12,237 nt of DNA from Chloroflexota bacterium (GTDB lineage Bacteria > Chloroflexota > Limnocylindria > Limnocylindrales > CSP1-4), in NCBI GenBank assembly GCA_021777365.1, contig JAJYDP010000080.1, forward strand, positions 1 through 12,237, in the 5' to 3' direction. Shown piece after piece: positions 6,115 to 12,237 of the stretch (position 1 is the stretch's first letter; every line of letters begins with the position of its first letter). Position numbers and translations under genes: made by a program. Under the pieces are notes generated by a model, which did not search any database, was not told the origin of the DNA, and saw only the letters and a list, made by a program, of their open reading frames with translations.

Positions 6115-6620
6115 CCATCGGCCTCGCCGGCGTCCTGGTTCACCTCGGCGCGGACGAGCGCCTCGCGTTCGAGCCAGCGCGGCCAAACAGGGCCGAGGCC
6201 GTCGCGCGGAACCGCGACATGGCGATCTATGCGAGGCGCGCGGCGGCGCTTCTCGCCGCGGGCTTCGCCGAGGAAGCATTTGCTCGCTACGAGGACGCGC
6301 AGGTCGCCGGCTCCAGGGCCCTGCAGGCACTGATCGGCGTCCGAGTCGCCCGCGACCGGCGCGGCACGGCCCACCTCGCGCACAAGCACTTCCTGGTCGC
6401 AGCCCTCCTCGCGTACGGCCGCCCATCTCCTGCGGTCGAGCAGCTGGTTCGGGTCACACGTCTGCGCAACCTGCTGACATACGATTTCTCCTCGGCCGGC
6501 AGCCTGTTCGACGCCGAAGCAGCGGCGGATGCAGGACAGACGACCGACATCGTGTGCCGGGAGGTGACCGCGATCGTGGAGCAGGTCACGCGCCAGGGCA
6601 CGCGGGGGACCACGCGGTGA
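6111..6620 (+). CDS. HEPN-like protein, partner of the nucleotidyltransferase (putative toxin)
   Basis: A 169-aa mostly helical, Ala/Arg/Leu-rich protein starting at GTG 6111, translationally coupled to the preceding gene by a 4-base overlap. Residues about 28-125 look like a HEPN four-helix bundle: NRDMAIYARRAAALLAAGFAEEAFARYEDAQVAGSRALQALIG spans the first helices, and VEQLVRVTRLRNLLTYDF closes the core. HEPN RNases usually carry RX4-6H. Here the site reads R119-N-L-L-T-Y124-D-F126, with Tyr in the His position and Phe where HepT-type proteins have the Tyr of RX4HXY. Some HEPN families naturally use R-x-DY-like variants, so this may be a subfamily feature or loss of RNase activity. The assignment rests on the gene pair, helical pattern and motif, and is weaker than that of its partner. 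Confidence 0.7.
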   Translation: MTIGLAGVLVHLGADERLAFEPARPNRAEAVARNRDMAIYARRAAALLAAGFAEEAFARYEDAQVAGSRALQALIGVRVARDRRGTAHLAHKHFLVAALLAYGRPSPAVEQLVRVTRLRNLLTYDFSSAGSLFDAEAAADAGQTTDIVCREVTAIVEQVTRQGTRGTTR

Positions 6621-6624
6621 CACC

Positions 6625-6691
6625 CCGGTCCGCCGACAGCCTCGTTCTCGCCGACACGCTCGCCACCGCTGAGGTCAACCCGGCGGACCGG
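6625..6691. repeat. 11-bp perfect inverted repeat between convergent genes
   Basis: CCGGTCCGCCG (6625-6635) and its exact complement CGGCGGACCGG (6681-6691) are separated by 45 bases and fill the gap between the HEPN-like gene and the copper ATPase. This could be a long-loop structure at the convergent 3' ends or a relic of an inserted element. No transposase or target duplication is visible. Confidence 0.7.
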
Positions 6692-6697
6692 CCTCAG
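6669..6697 (+). terminator. Weak terminator-like hairpin after the HEPN-like gene
   Basis: CTGAGG (6669-6674) pairs with CCTCAG (6692-6697), and TTT follows immediately (6698-6700). The loop is 17 bases and the T-run is short, so it is a poor intrinsic terminator. It overlaps the stop codon of the convergent copper ATPase and competes with the 11-bp inverted repeat. Confidence 0.3.
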
Positions 6698-9444
6698 TTT
6701 GCGGGCACCACCACCAATGTGCCCCATGTGCCTGCCGCGGTCCCCAGGCCCGCCATTCCCGGCACGAGCGGGTAGCTGCCCGGCGCGGGGGCCATGAACC
6801 GGAGCGCCGTCGTCTGGCCGGGTCGAGCCGGCAGCTCGACGTTCGGTATCCCCTGGGCCGTCAGGTCCTGGAAGACCGAGCCGTCGTTGGTGAAGCGCAG
6901 GTAGACGAACTGCCCGGAGCGGACGTGGATCTCGCCCGGCTGGCCGCCCGGGCCGCGGGCGACGATGCTCACCTGCTGCGCCGACGCGTCCAGCCACTGG
7001 TTGCCGGCGAGCACCGTGCCGGCGAGCACAAGCCCGGCCACCGCGATCGCCACCAGGTACCCCGCGTCGCGGACCCGGGCCACCAGCGGCTGCGGCCCCA
7101 GGCGTGCGTGGCCGGGGCGGGCGTCGAACCCGCGCAGCCGGAGCGAGTTGGTGACCACGCTCACGGAGCTCAGGGCCATCGCCCCGGCGGCAAGCGCCGG
7201 GCTCAGGGTCGTGCCCGTGAAGGGGTAGAGCAGCCCCATCGCGATCGGGATCAGCAGCACGTTGTAGCCGAACGCCCAGGCCAGGTTCTGCCGGATCACC
7301 GCGATCGTCCGTCGCGACAGGGCGATGGCGGACGCGATCCCGCGCGGGTCGCCGCCCACCAGCGTGACGTCGGACGCCTCGATCGCGACGTCCGCGCCCG
7401 TCCCGATGGCCATCCCGAGGTCCGCCCGGGCAAGCGCCGGTGCGTCGTTGATGCCGTCGCCGACCATCGCCACGCGCCGCCCGCGCGACTGCAGCTCGGC
7501 GACCCTGGCGGCCTTGTCCCCCGGCAGGATCTCGGCCATCACGCGCTCGGGAGGGATCCCGACCTGGCCGGCGACCGCCTCGGCGGTGGCCCGCCGGTCG
7601 CCGGTCACCATCCACACCTCGAGCCCCTCGCCCTGCAGCGCACGCACCGCGGCGGCCGCGTCCACCTTCACCGGGTCCGAGATCGCCAGGAGCCCGGCCA
7701 GCCGCAGGGTGCCGTCCGCGTCGCCGGCCGCCACGTACACGGGCGTGCAGCCGCTCGCCGCCTCCCCGGTGGCCACCGCCTCGAGCGCCGCGACATCCAC
7801 GCCCCGGTCGGCCATGAGTCGTGCGTTGCCCGCCAGCACGCGGCGGCCCTCCACCGCCGCCTGCACGCCGTGGCCGGCGACCGCCTCGAACGTCTCGACG
7901 CCGCGGCGGCCGACTCCCTCCCCGTCGGCGGCGGCCACGATGGCGGCGGCGAGGGGATGCTCGGAGCGGCGCTCCACCGATCCGGCCAGGTCGAGCAGGT
8001 CGCGCAGCGTGGTGCCGGGCGCCGGGACCATCGACGTGACCGCGGGCTTCCCGAGCGTGAGCGTGCCCGTCTTGTCGAGCACGATCGTGTCCACCCGGTG
8101 CGCCTGCTCGAGCGCCTCGCCACCACGGAACAGCACGCCCGCCTCGGCGCCCTTGCCGGCGCCGACCATGATCGCCGTGGGGGTCGCGAGCCCCATCGCG
8201 CAGGGGCAGGCGATGACGACGACGGCGATGAACGCCGTCAGCGCGAGCGTAAGCCGGGGCTCGGGCCCGAAGAGCATCCAGAGCACGAAGGTGAGCGCCC
8301 CGGTGGCGAGCACGAACGGCACGAAGTACGCGCTGATCTGGTCCGCCAGCCGCTGGATCGGGGCCTTCGAGCCCTGTGCCGTCTGCACCATCCGGACGAT
8401 CTGGGCCAGCGCCGTGTCGCGGCCGACGCGGGTCGCCCGGAACACGAAGGAGCCGGTCGTGTTCAGGGTGGCTCCGATCACCTCGTCGCCTGGACGTTTC
8501 CCGACCGGGATCGCCTCACCGGTCAGCATCGACTCGTCGACCGCGGACGCACCGTCCACCACCAGTCCGTCGACCGGGATCTTCTCGCCCGGCCGGACGC
8601 GCAGCAGGTCGCCCGCCTGGACCTGCTCCAGGGGGACGTCGACCTCCAGGTCGCCGCGAACCACGCGCGCGGACTTCGCCTGGAGCCCGATCAGCGCCTT
8701 CACCGCGCCCACGGTCTGTCCCTTGGCCCGTGCCTCGAGCCAGCGCCCCAGGAGGATCAGCCCCACGATGATGGTGGAGCTGTCGAAGTAGGTGTCGGGG
8801 CGGATCCCGGCCCGCAGCACCACATCGGGGTACATGGTGACGAAGACGCTGTAGCCCCAGGCCGCGCTCGTGCCGACCGCGACCAGGGTGTCCATGGTCG
8901 CGCTGGCGTGCCGGAGTGCGCGCCATGCGGCGCGGTAGAACCGTGCGCCGGCCCAGAACTGGATGAACGTCGCGGGCCACAACACCAGCTTGTTGAGGTC
9001 CTCCATGGCCCAGGGCAGGCCCGGCCAGAACATCAGCAGCATGATCCCGGCCGCGACGGCCAGGCTCGACAGCGACTGGATCCCGAGCTCCCGCCGCTCC
9101 CGTGCCCGCTCGAGGTCCTCCGCCGTGGGCTCGTCGACCAGCGCCGCTCCCGTCGCCGGCCCGGCCGACCCTTCGGCGGCTCCTCCACGCACTTCGTACC
9201 CGGCCGCCTCGATCGCCCCGACCAGCTCCGCCCGTCCCGTCACGGTGGGCAGGAACCGGATGGTCGCGCGCTCGGTGGCAAGGTTGACGCTGGCCTCCTG
9301 GACTCCTTCGGTCTTCTTCAGGAAACGCTCGATCCGGTTCACGCAGGAGGCGCACGTCATCCCCTCGATCGGGAGGGTGACTTCGATCGGCTCGCCGGCC
9401 CGGTCTCCCGGGGCGATTCGCGTGGCGGATGGCTGAACGGACAA
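6694..9444 (-). CDS. copA: Cu(I)-exporting P1B-type ATPase with C-terminal cupredoxin-like domain
   Basis: Inner-membrane copper export pump (916 aa from the TTG). In order: one HMA metal-binding domain with GMTCASC (Cys31, Cys34); membrane helices; TGE (308-310); the CPC ion-path motif (413-415, IACPCAMG); phosphorylation site DKTGT (Asp457); HP (496-497) of the nucleotide domain; GDGIND (662-667). YN (727-728) and MxxSS (756-760) in the last two standard helices are the Cu(I) signature. The chain then continues, unlike ordinary CopA: an extra helix (about 795-815, [15 protein letters not shown]), then about 90 residues with a cupredoxin-like pattern ([19 protein letters not shown], then [10 protein letters not shown] and WGTLVVVP). 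The His and Cys ligands of blue-copper sites are missing. I chose TTG 9444 because it has Shine-Dalgarno GAGGGAG six bases upstream. An ATG at 9537 extends the frame by 31 residues, but that stretch runs through the -10 element and copper operator. Confidence 0.94.
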   Translation of the reverse strand: MSVQPSATRIAPGDRAGEPIEVTLPIEGMTCASCVNRIERFLKKTEGVQEASVNLATERATIRFLPTVTGRAELVGAIEAAGYEVRGGAAEGSAGPATGAALVDEPTAEDLERARERRELGIQSLSSLAVAAGIMLLMFWPGLPWAMEDLNKLVLWPATFIQFWAGARFYRAAWRALRHASATMDTLVAVGTSAAWGYSVFVTMYPDVVLRAGIRPDTYFDSSTIIVGLILLGRWLEARAKGQTVGAVKALIGLQAKSARVVRGDLEVDVPLEQVQAGDLLRVRPGEKIPVDGLVVDGASAVDESMLTGEAIPVGKRPGDEVIGATLNTTGSFVFRATRVGRDTALAQIVRMVQTAQGSKAPIQRLADQISAYFVPFVLATGALTFVLWMLFGPEPRLTLALTAFIAVVVIACPCAMGLATPTAIMVGAGKGAEAGVLFRGGEALEQAHRVDTIVLDKTGTLTLGKPAVTSMVPAPGTTLRDLLDLAGSVERRSEHPLAAAIVAAADGEGVGRRGVETFEAVAGHGVQAAVEGRRVLAGNARLMADRGVDVAALEAVATGEAASGCTPVYVAAGDADGTLRLAGLLAISDPVKVDAAAAVRALQGEGLEVWMVTGDRRATAEAVAGQVGIPPERVMAEILPGDKAARVAELQSRGRRVAMVGDGINDAPALARADLGMAIGTGADVAIEASDVTLVGGDPRGIASAIALSRRTIAVIRQNLAWAFGYNVLLIPIAMGLLYPFTGTTLSPALAAGAMALSSVSVVTNSLRLRGFDARPGHARLGPQPLVARVRDAGYLVAIAVAGLVLAGTVLAGNQWLDASAQQVSIVARGPGGQPGEIHVRSGQFVYLRFTNDGSVFQDLTAQGIPNVELPARPGQTTALRFMAPAPGSYPLVPGMAGLGTAAGTWGTLVVVPAN

Positions 9445-9450
9445 CGGGCG

Positions 9451-9457
9451 CTCCCTC
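9451..9457 (-). promoter_or_regulatory. Ribosome binding site deciding the copA start
   Basis: On the minus strand GAGGGAG lies 6 bases before TTG (9444-9442). It is the only good Shine-Dalgarno in the region and sits downstream of the operator. It supports TTG 9444 rather than ATG 9537 as the start. Confidence 0.65.
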
Positions 9458-9503
9458 GCCGGTGCACGAGGTCGGGTCGGGCCGACTTCGTTCCACGGGC
9501 TTG

Positions 9504-9521
9504 ATACTCCCCTAGAGTATA
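9504..9521 (-). promoter_or_regulatory. CsoR-like copper operator overlapping the copA -10 element
   Basis: ATACTCCCCTAGAGTAT (9504-9520) has perfect 6-bp arms (ATACTC/GAGTAT) around a 5-base centre, in the style of CsoR boxes (ATACCC...GGGTAT with C/G-rich centre) found before copper pump genes. On the minus strand the hexamer TATACT (9521-9516) matches TATAAT at five of six positions and overlaps one arm. A repressor bound here would block RNA polymerase, giving copper-induced copA expression. The -35 is weak (CTTCGG at 17 bases). No csoR gene is in the window. Regulator identity is inferred from pattern and neighbouring gene. Confidence 0.72.
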
Positions 9522-9545
9522 GCCATGCGCGCGACATCCCGAAGA

Positions 9546-9562
9546 GCCCCTGGTCCGGGGGC
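9546..9562 (-). terminator. Possible terminator between the Mo-hydroxylase gene and copA
   Basis: On the minus strand GCCCC, 7-base loop, GGGGC is followed by TCTT (9545-9542). The stem is short and the T-run is poor. The position, after the Mo-hydroxylase stop and before the copA promoter, is suitable for ending upstream transcription. Confidence 0.3.
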
Positions 9563-9576
9563 GCGGGCCGGGTGGC

Positions 9577-9594
9577 CCTGCCGGATCGGGCAGG
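9577..9594. repeat. 6-bp perfect hairpin downstream of the Mo-hydroxylase gene
   Basis: CCTGCC-GGATCG-GGCAGG starts about 10 bases after the stop codon of the minus-strand Mo-hydroxylase. There is no T-run. It may stabilise the mRNA 3' end together with the hairpin at 9546-9562. Confidence 0.4.
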
Positions 9595-9603
9595 TCACGT
9601 CCT

Positions 9604-10563
9604 TCAGCGCACGACGCCGTCCGGCACCAGCGGCAAGTCCCGGATGCGCCGGCCCGTGGCCGCGAAGATCGCGTTCGCGATCGCGGGCGCGATGGCGATG
9701 ATGGGCACCTCGCCGCCGCCCGCGGACGGGATGTCGGGGCGATCCACCAGCACCACCTCGATGGGGGGCACGTCGGCGATCCGCGGAACCCGGTACCGCG
9801 AGAGCTTCGCGTTGAGGATGCGTCCGTCCTCGAAGTGGACCGCCTCGAACAGCGCGCCGCCGAGGCCCATCACCGTCGCGCCCTCGACCTGCTTCGCCAG
9901 GCCGCGCGGATCCACGACCCGGCCGCACTCGTAGGCGCTCACGATGCGGAGCACCTCGAGCCGGCCGTCATCGTGCACGCGGACGTCCGCCACCGTCGCG
10001 ATGCGGGCCCACTTCTCACGCCCGCACGCCACGCCCAGCCCACGACCGGGCTCGATCGGCCGGCCCCAGCCCGCGTGCTCGGCGGCCGCACGAAGGACGG
10101 CCGCGAGGCGGTCGTCACGGAGCTGCCGGAGGCGGAACTCGAGGGGGTCGGCGCCCACGCGGTGCGCGAGCTCGTCCATGTGCGATTCCCGGGCGAAGTT
10201 GTTGGCGGTGGCCGCCAGGGCCCGGTACGAGCCGACGCGCAGCGGCGAGGCCGCGGGCTGGTACGCGATCCGCCGGTCCGCGACCTCGTAGGGCGTATCG
10301 AGCGCGTTGGGGCCGGAGTCGATGTTCGTGAAGTCCCAGGCCGCCAGCCCCCCGTCAACACCTGCGCCGCTGCGAACGTCGATGACCGCGAACGGTCGGA
10401 AGTAGGCCCAGGTCGTCTCCTCCTCCCGGCTCCACCGCACCTTCACCGGCCGCCCGGCCGCCCGCGCAAGCCGTGCCGCCTCGACCGCGGCCTCGCCGGT
10501 GTGCTTGCCGCCCCAGCCCCCGCCCGTGCCGGGCACGATGACGCGGATCCGCTCCTGGGGCAT
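9604..10563 (-). CDS. Molybdenum hydroxylase large subunit, 3' part after frameshift
   Basis: Continues, in another frame, the chain begun in 10443-12237. From ATG 10563 it encodes 319 residues: MPQERIRVIVPGTGGGWGG carries the conserved GGG(F/W)GG molybdopterin contact. PVKVRWSREEETTWAYFRP follows, then RALAATANNFARESHMDELA. The C-terminal block is GGGEVP with Glu285, the usual catalytic glutamate of xanthine-oxidase-family enzymes, then APAIANAIFAATGRRIRDLPL. The open frame extends up to 10644, but residues encoded upstream of 10563 are Arg/Ala-rich and out of frame with the domain, so they are shadow. Joined with the 5' part across one missing base, it restores QLAAELG-MPQERIRV, a continuous family sequence. 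If the frameshift is real, this half cannot work alone because it lacks the hammerhead and iron-sulfur domains. Confidence 0.88.
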   Translation of the reverse strand: MPQERIRVIVPGTGGGWGGKHTGEAAVEAARLARAAGRPVKVRWSREEETTWAYFRPFAVIDVRSGAGVDGGLAAWDFTNIDSGPNALDTPYEVADRRIAYQPAASPLRVGSYRALAATANNFARESHMDELAHRVGADPLEFRLRQLRDDRLAAVLRAAAEHAGWGRPIEPGRGLGVACGREKWARIATVADVRVHDDGRLEVLRIVSAYECGRVVDPRGLAKQVEGATVMGLGGALFEAVHFEDGRILNAKLSRYRVPRIADVPPIEVVLVDRPDIPSAGGGEVPIIAIAPAIANAIFAATGRRIRDLPLVPDGVVR

Positions 10564-12237
10564 CCCAGCTCCGCGGCGAGCTGCGCGCGCACGCCGAAGG
10601 GCCGCTGGGTGCCCGTCCAGACGGTCAGCCGGTCGCCGTCCCACTCCGCGATCGCCGCCCGGGTCTCAAGCGGCACGTGCGCGATATAGGCGGCCGTGTA
10701 CGTGGCGTCGAGCCGGACGGCGGATGTCGCCAGCGCCGACTCCACGTCCCCGGACTCCTCGAGCACCGGGCCCTCCCAGCCCTGGCCCGGCACCGGGTGC
10801 GACCGGAGGTACTCCACGATGCCCGGCTCCGAGGGCTGGGTCGCGTGGTCCCACTGGGCGCGGATCGCCGCCACGGCGCGCGCCGCGGCCGGCAGCGAGG
10901 GTGCGGCCACGCCCACGAACACACCGTCACGCACGACGGTGACGCCGGGCATCGCCTGCGCCGCCGACAGGTCGAGCGAGTGGAGGGTCGAGCCGAAGGC
11001 GGGCGGCCGGAGCACCTTCCCGTGGAGCATGCCCGGGCGCTCCATGTCCGCCAGGTAGCGACGCTCACCCGTCACGGCCTCGCGCGCCGCGCGCTTCGGA
11101 CCACCCGCTCCGGCCGCCCGGCCCCCGGGTCCCTCGGCCGTGGCCGTGGCCGCCTGGCCTGCTGCCGGGCCGGCCGCCGCATCCATGGTCGCCGCCACCA
11201 CCCGCCGCACGCCGTGCAGCAGCTCGGCGAAGCCGATCGACGGCTCCCCCGCGCGAGTCCGCACGCGGCAGCCCGAGACGACGAGATCGCCGGCGTCCAT
11301 GCGCAGCTCCCGGGACGCCATCTCCGCCAGCGCCTGGCGGGCCCGCGCCGCGGCCGCCCGCAGGTAGTCGCCGGCGTCCGGGATCGACCGGCTCCCGAAC
11401 GTGCCGACGTCGTACGGGCACACGTCCGTGTCGCCCACGACGAGCCGGACCGCGTCGAGTGGCATCCCCAGCTCCTCGGCGACGATGATCGTCAGCGCGG
11501 TCCGGTTGTCCTGGCCGAAGTCCACCTTGCCGGTGAACGCCGTGGCGACCTCGTTCGCGCCCACGTGGATCCACGCGCCGCCGTTCGCGTGCCAGGGGCC
11601 CGGCTCGTCGGGACGATTGCGCGCGGCCTCCCCGGCCGGCAGCACGACGACGAGCCCCTCCCCCAGCGCCCCAAAGTAGTCGCGCTCAGCGGGATCCTGC
11701 ATGTCCCAGGGAACGGGCGGCCGGGGCATCCACCCCGTCTCTGGCGGGGTGGGGCGCAGCTCTCCGGCGACCTGGAACCCGCCGTCCGCGCCGCGCGCGA
11801 GCTCGGCCGCCCGCGCCACCGCGCGCCGGATGCCGGGGTAGCCGCCGCACCGGCAGACGTTCCCGTTCATCGCCTCCCGGATCGCGGCCTCGTCCGGGTG
11901 CGGGTCCCTGGCCAGCAGGGCCGCGGCACTCACCACCATGCCCGACGTGCAGAACCCGCACTGCAGCGCATCCTCCTCCAGGAAGGCCGCCGCCACGGGG
12001 TGCAGCCTGCCGTCCGGCGACAGCCCCTCGACCGTGGTGACGGAGCGGCCGGCCACGTCGCGGACGGCAGCGGTGCACGAGCGGACCGGATCGCCGTCCA
12101 CCAGCACGGTGCACGCCCCGCATTCGCCCTCTCCGCAACCGGGCTTCGCGCCGGTCAGCCCGAGGACATCGCGAAGCACCGACAGAAGGCTGCGGTCCGG
12201 CGCCAGCGGGAACACGTGTTCGTGTCCGTTGACGATC
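10443..12237 (-). CDS. Fused [2Fe-2S] / molybdopterin hydroxylase (CoxS + NicB/IorB-like), 5' part, runs off window
   Basis: Xanthine-oxidase-family molybdenum hydroxylase fusing iron-sulfur and Mo subunits in one chain. The frame is open to the right edge and reads IVNGHEHVFPLAPDRSLL, so the GTG at 12215 is internal and only a few N-terminal residues are missing. Counting from that GTG, the plant-type [2Fe-2S] cluster uses Cys27, Cys32, Cys35 and Cys47, and the second cluster Cys86, Cys89, Cys121 and Cys123 (QCGFC, CRCGGY). Residues about 160-335 resemble the N-terminal Mo-binding segment of IorB/NicB (GKVDFGQDNRTALTIIVAEELG). An Ala/Gly-rich linker (about 341-375) precedes the hammerhead domain (VTGERRYLADMERPGMLHGK, 381-400). 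Sense sequence ends at about codon 551 (10563); the remaining 40 codons are out of frame. No FAD subunit is present here, so the electron acceptor and substrate (N-heterocycle, aldehyde or other) are unknown. Confidence 0.9.
   Translation of the reverse strand, partial: IVNGHEHVFPLAPDRSLLSVLRDVLGLTGAKPGCGEGECGACTVLVDGDPVRSCTAAVRDVAGRSVTTVEGLSPDGRLHPVAAAFLEEDALQCGFCTSGMVVSAAALLARDPHPDEAAIREAMNGNVCRCGGYPGIRRAVARAAELARGADGGFQVAGELRPTPPETGWMPRPPVPWDMQDPAERDYFGALGEGLVVVLPAGEAARNRPDEPGPWHANGGAWIHVGANEVATAFTGKVDFGQDNRTALTIIVAEELGMPLDAVRLVVGDTDVCPYDVGTFGSRSIPDAGDYLRAAAARARQALAEMASRELRMDAGDLVVSGCRVRTRAGEPSIGFAELLHGVRRVVAATMDAAAGPAAGQAATATAEGPGGRAAGAGGPKRAAREAVTGERRYLADMERPGMLHGKVLRPPAFGSTLHSLDLSAAQAMPGVTVVRDGVFVGVAAPSLPAAARAVAAIRAQWDHATQPSEPGIVEYLRSHPVPGQGWEGPVLEESGDVESALATSAVRLDATYTAAYIAHVPLETRAAIAEWDGDRLTVWTGTQRPFGVRAQLAAELGCPRSGSASSCPARAGAGAASTPARPRSRRHGLRGRPGGR
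10561..10569 (-). other. One-base frameshift splitting the Mo-hydroxylase gene
   Basis: On the minus strand the sequence reads GAG CTG GG ATG CCC CAG. Before it the frame gives QLAAEL-G. After it the family sequence continues as MPQERIRVIVPG, one frame off. Adding one base in the GGG run (10566-10564) restores a single ORF. It is either a recent inactivating deletion or a homopolymer sequencing/assembly error. Nothing resembles a classic slippery site with a downstream structure needed for programmed frameshifting. Confidence 0.85.

Noticed and set aside
6625..6691. Miniature transposable element bounded by the 11-bp inverted repeat
   Set aside because: Total span is only 67 bp, no flanking target-site duplication is seen, and the right arm abuts the copA 3' end.
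6925..9504. 859-codon plus-strand ORF opposite copA
   Set aside because: Antisense shadow of the copper ATPase; the translation is rich in Arg, His, Asp and Gly with no family motif.
10561..10569. Programmed ribosomal frameshift in the Mo-hydroxylase
   Set aside because: No slippery heptamer, internal Shine-Dalgarno or strong downstream structure was recognised, and such regulation is not known for this family. A deletion or sequence error is simpler.

Overview
The window is a very GC-rich (about 70%), densely coded bacterial chromosome segment. GC content, the style of the CapA-like lipoprotein, the KMAKS-type cysteinyl-tRNA synthetase and a CsoR-type copper box suggest a Chloroflexota (for example Limnocylindria-like) or actinobacterial genome. 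This placement is inference, since no rRNA or other taxonomic marker is present. Both ends cut through genes.

Left part (1-3310): the C-terminal most of a FabF-type beta-ketoacyl-ACP synthase is followed after 10 bases by a CapA-like lipoprotein, probably in the same transcript. A YbgC/4HBT-type hotdog acyl-CoA thioesterase on the minus strand converges on it, and the two coding ends overlap by 58 bp. FabF and the thioesterase are both acyl-thioester enzymes.

Middle (3311-6620): a 564-bp divergent intergenic region holds three different short direct repeats, a perfect 14-bp AT-rich palindrome and a leader hairpin, and lies upstream of cysS. The cysteinyl-tRNA synthetase is longer than usual (539 aa). 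Next comes a two-gene module with a 4-base overlap: a winged-helix/nucleotidyltransferase fusion and a HEPN-like partner, resembling MNT/HEPN toxin-antitoxin pairs. It has its own AT-rich promoter, TGGACA-17-TACATT, almost touching the start codon.

Right part (6621-12237, all minus strand): a Cu(I)-exporting P1B-type ATPase carries an extra transmembrane helix and a C-terminal cupredoxin-like domain that lacks the usual copper ligands. Its promoter overlaps a CsoR-like inverted repeat, ATACTC-N5-GAGTAT. The operator's position implies that translation starts at a TTG with a strong Shine-Dalgarno sequence, 93 bases inside the longest ORF. Upstream lies a single-chain molybdenum hydroxylase: a CoxS-type two-[2Fe-2S] domain fused to a NicB/IorB/CoxL-type Mo-binding large subunit. 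It is split by a one-base frameshift in a GGG run near 10564 and runs off the right edge.

The most interesting items are the CopA-cupredoxin fusion with its operator, the fused and frameshifted Mo-hydroxylase, the MNT/HEPN module with a variant HEPN motif, and the structured cysS upstream region. I did not find an obviously new multi-gene system.
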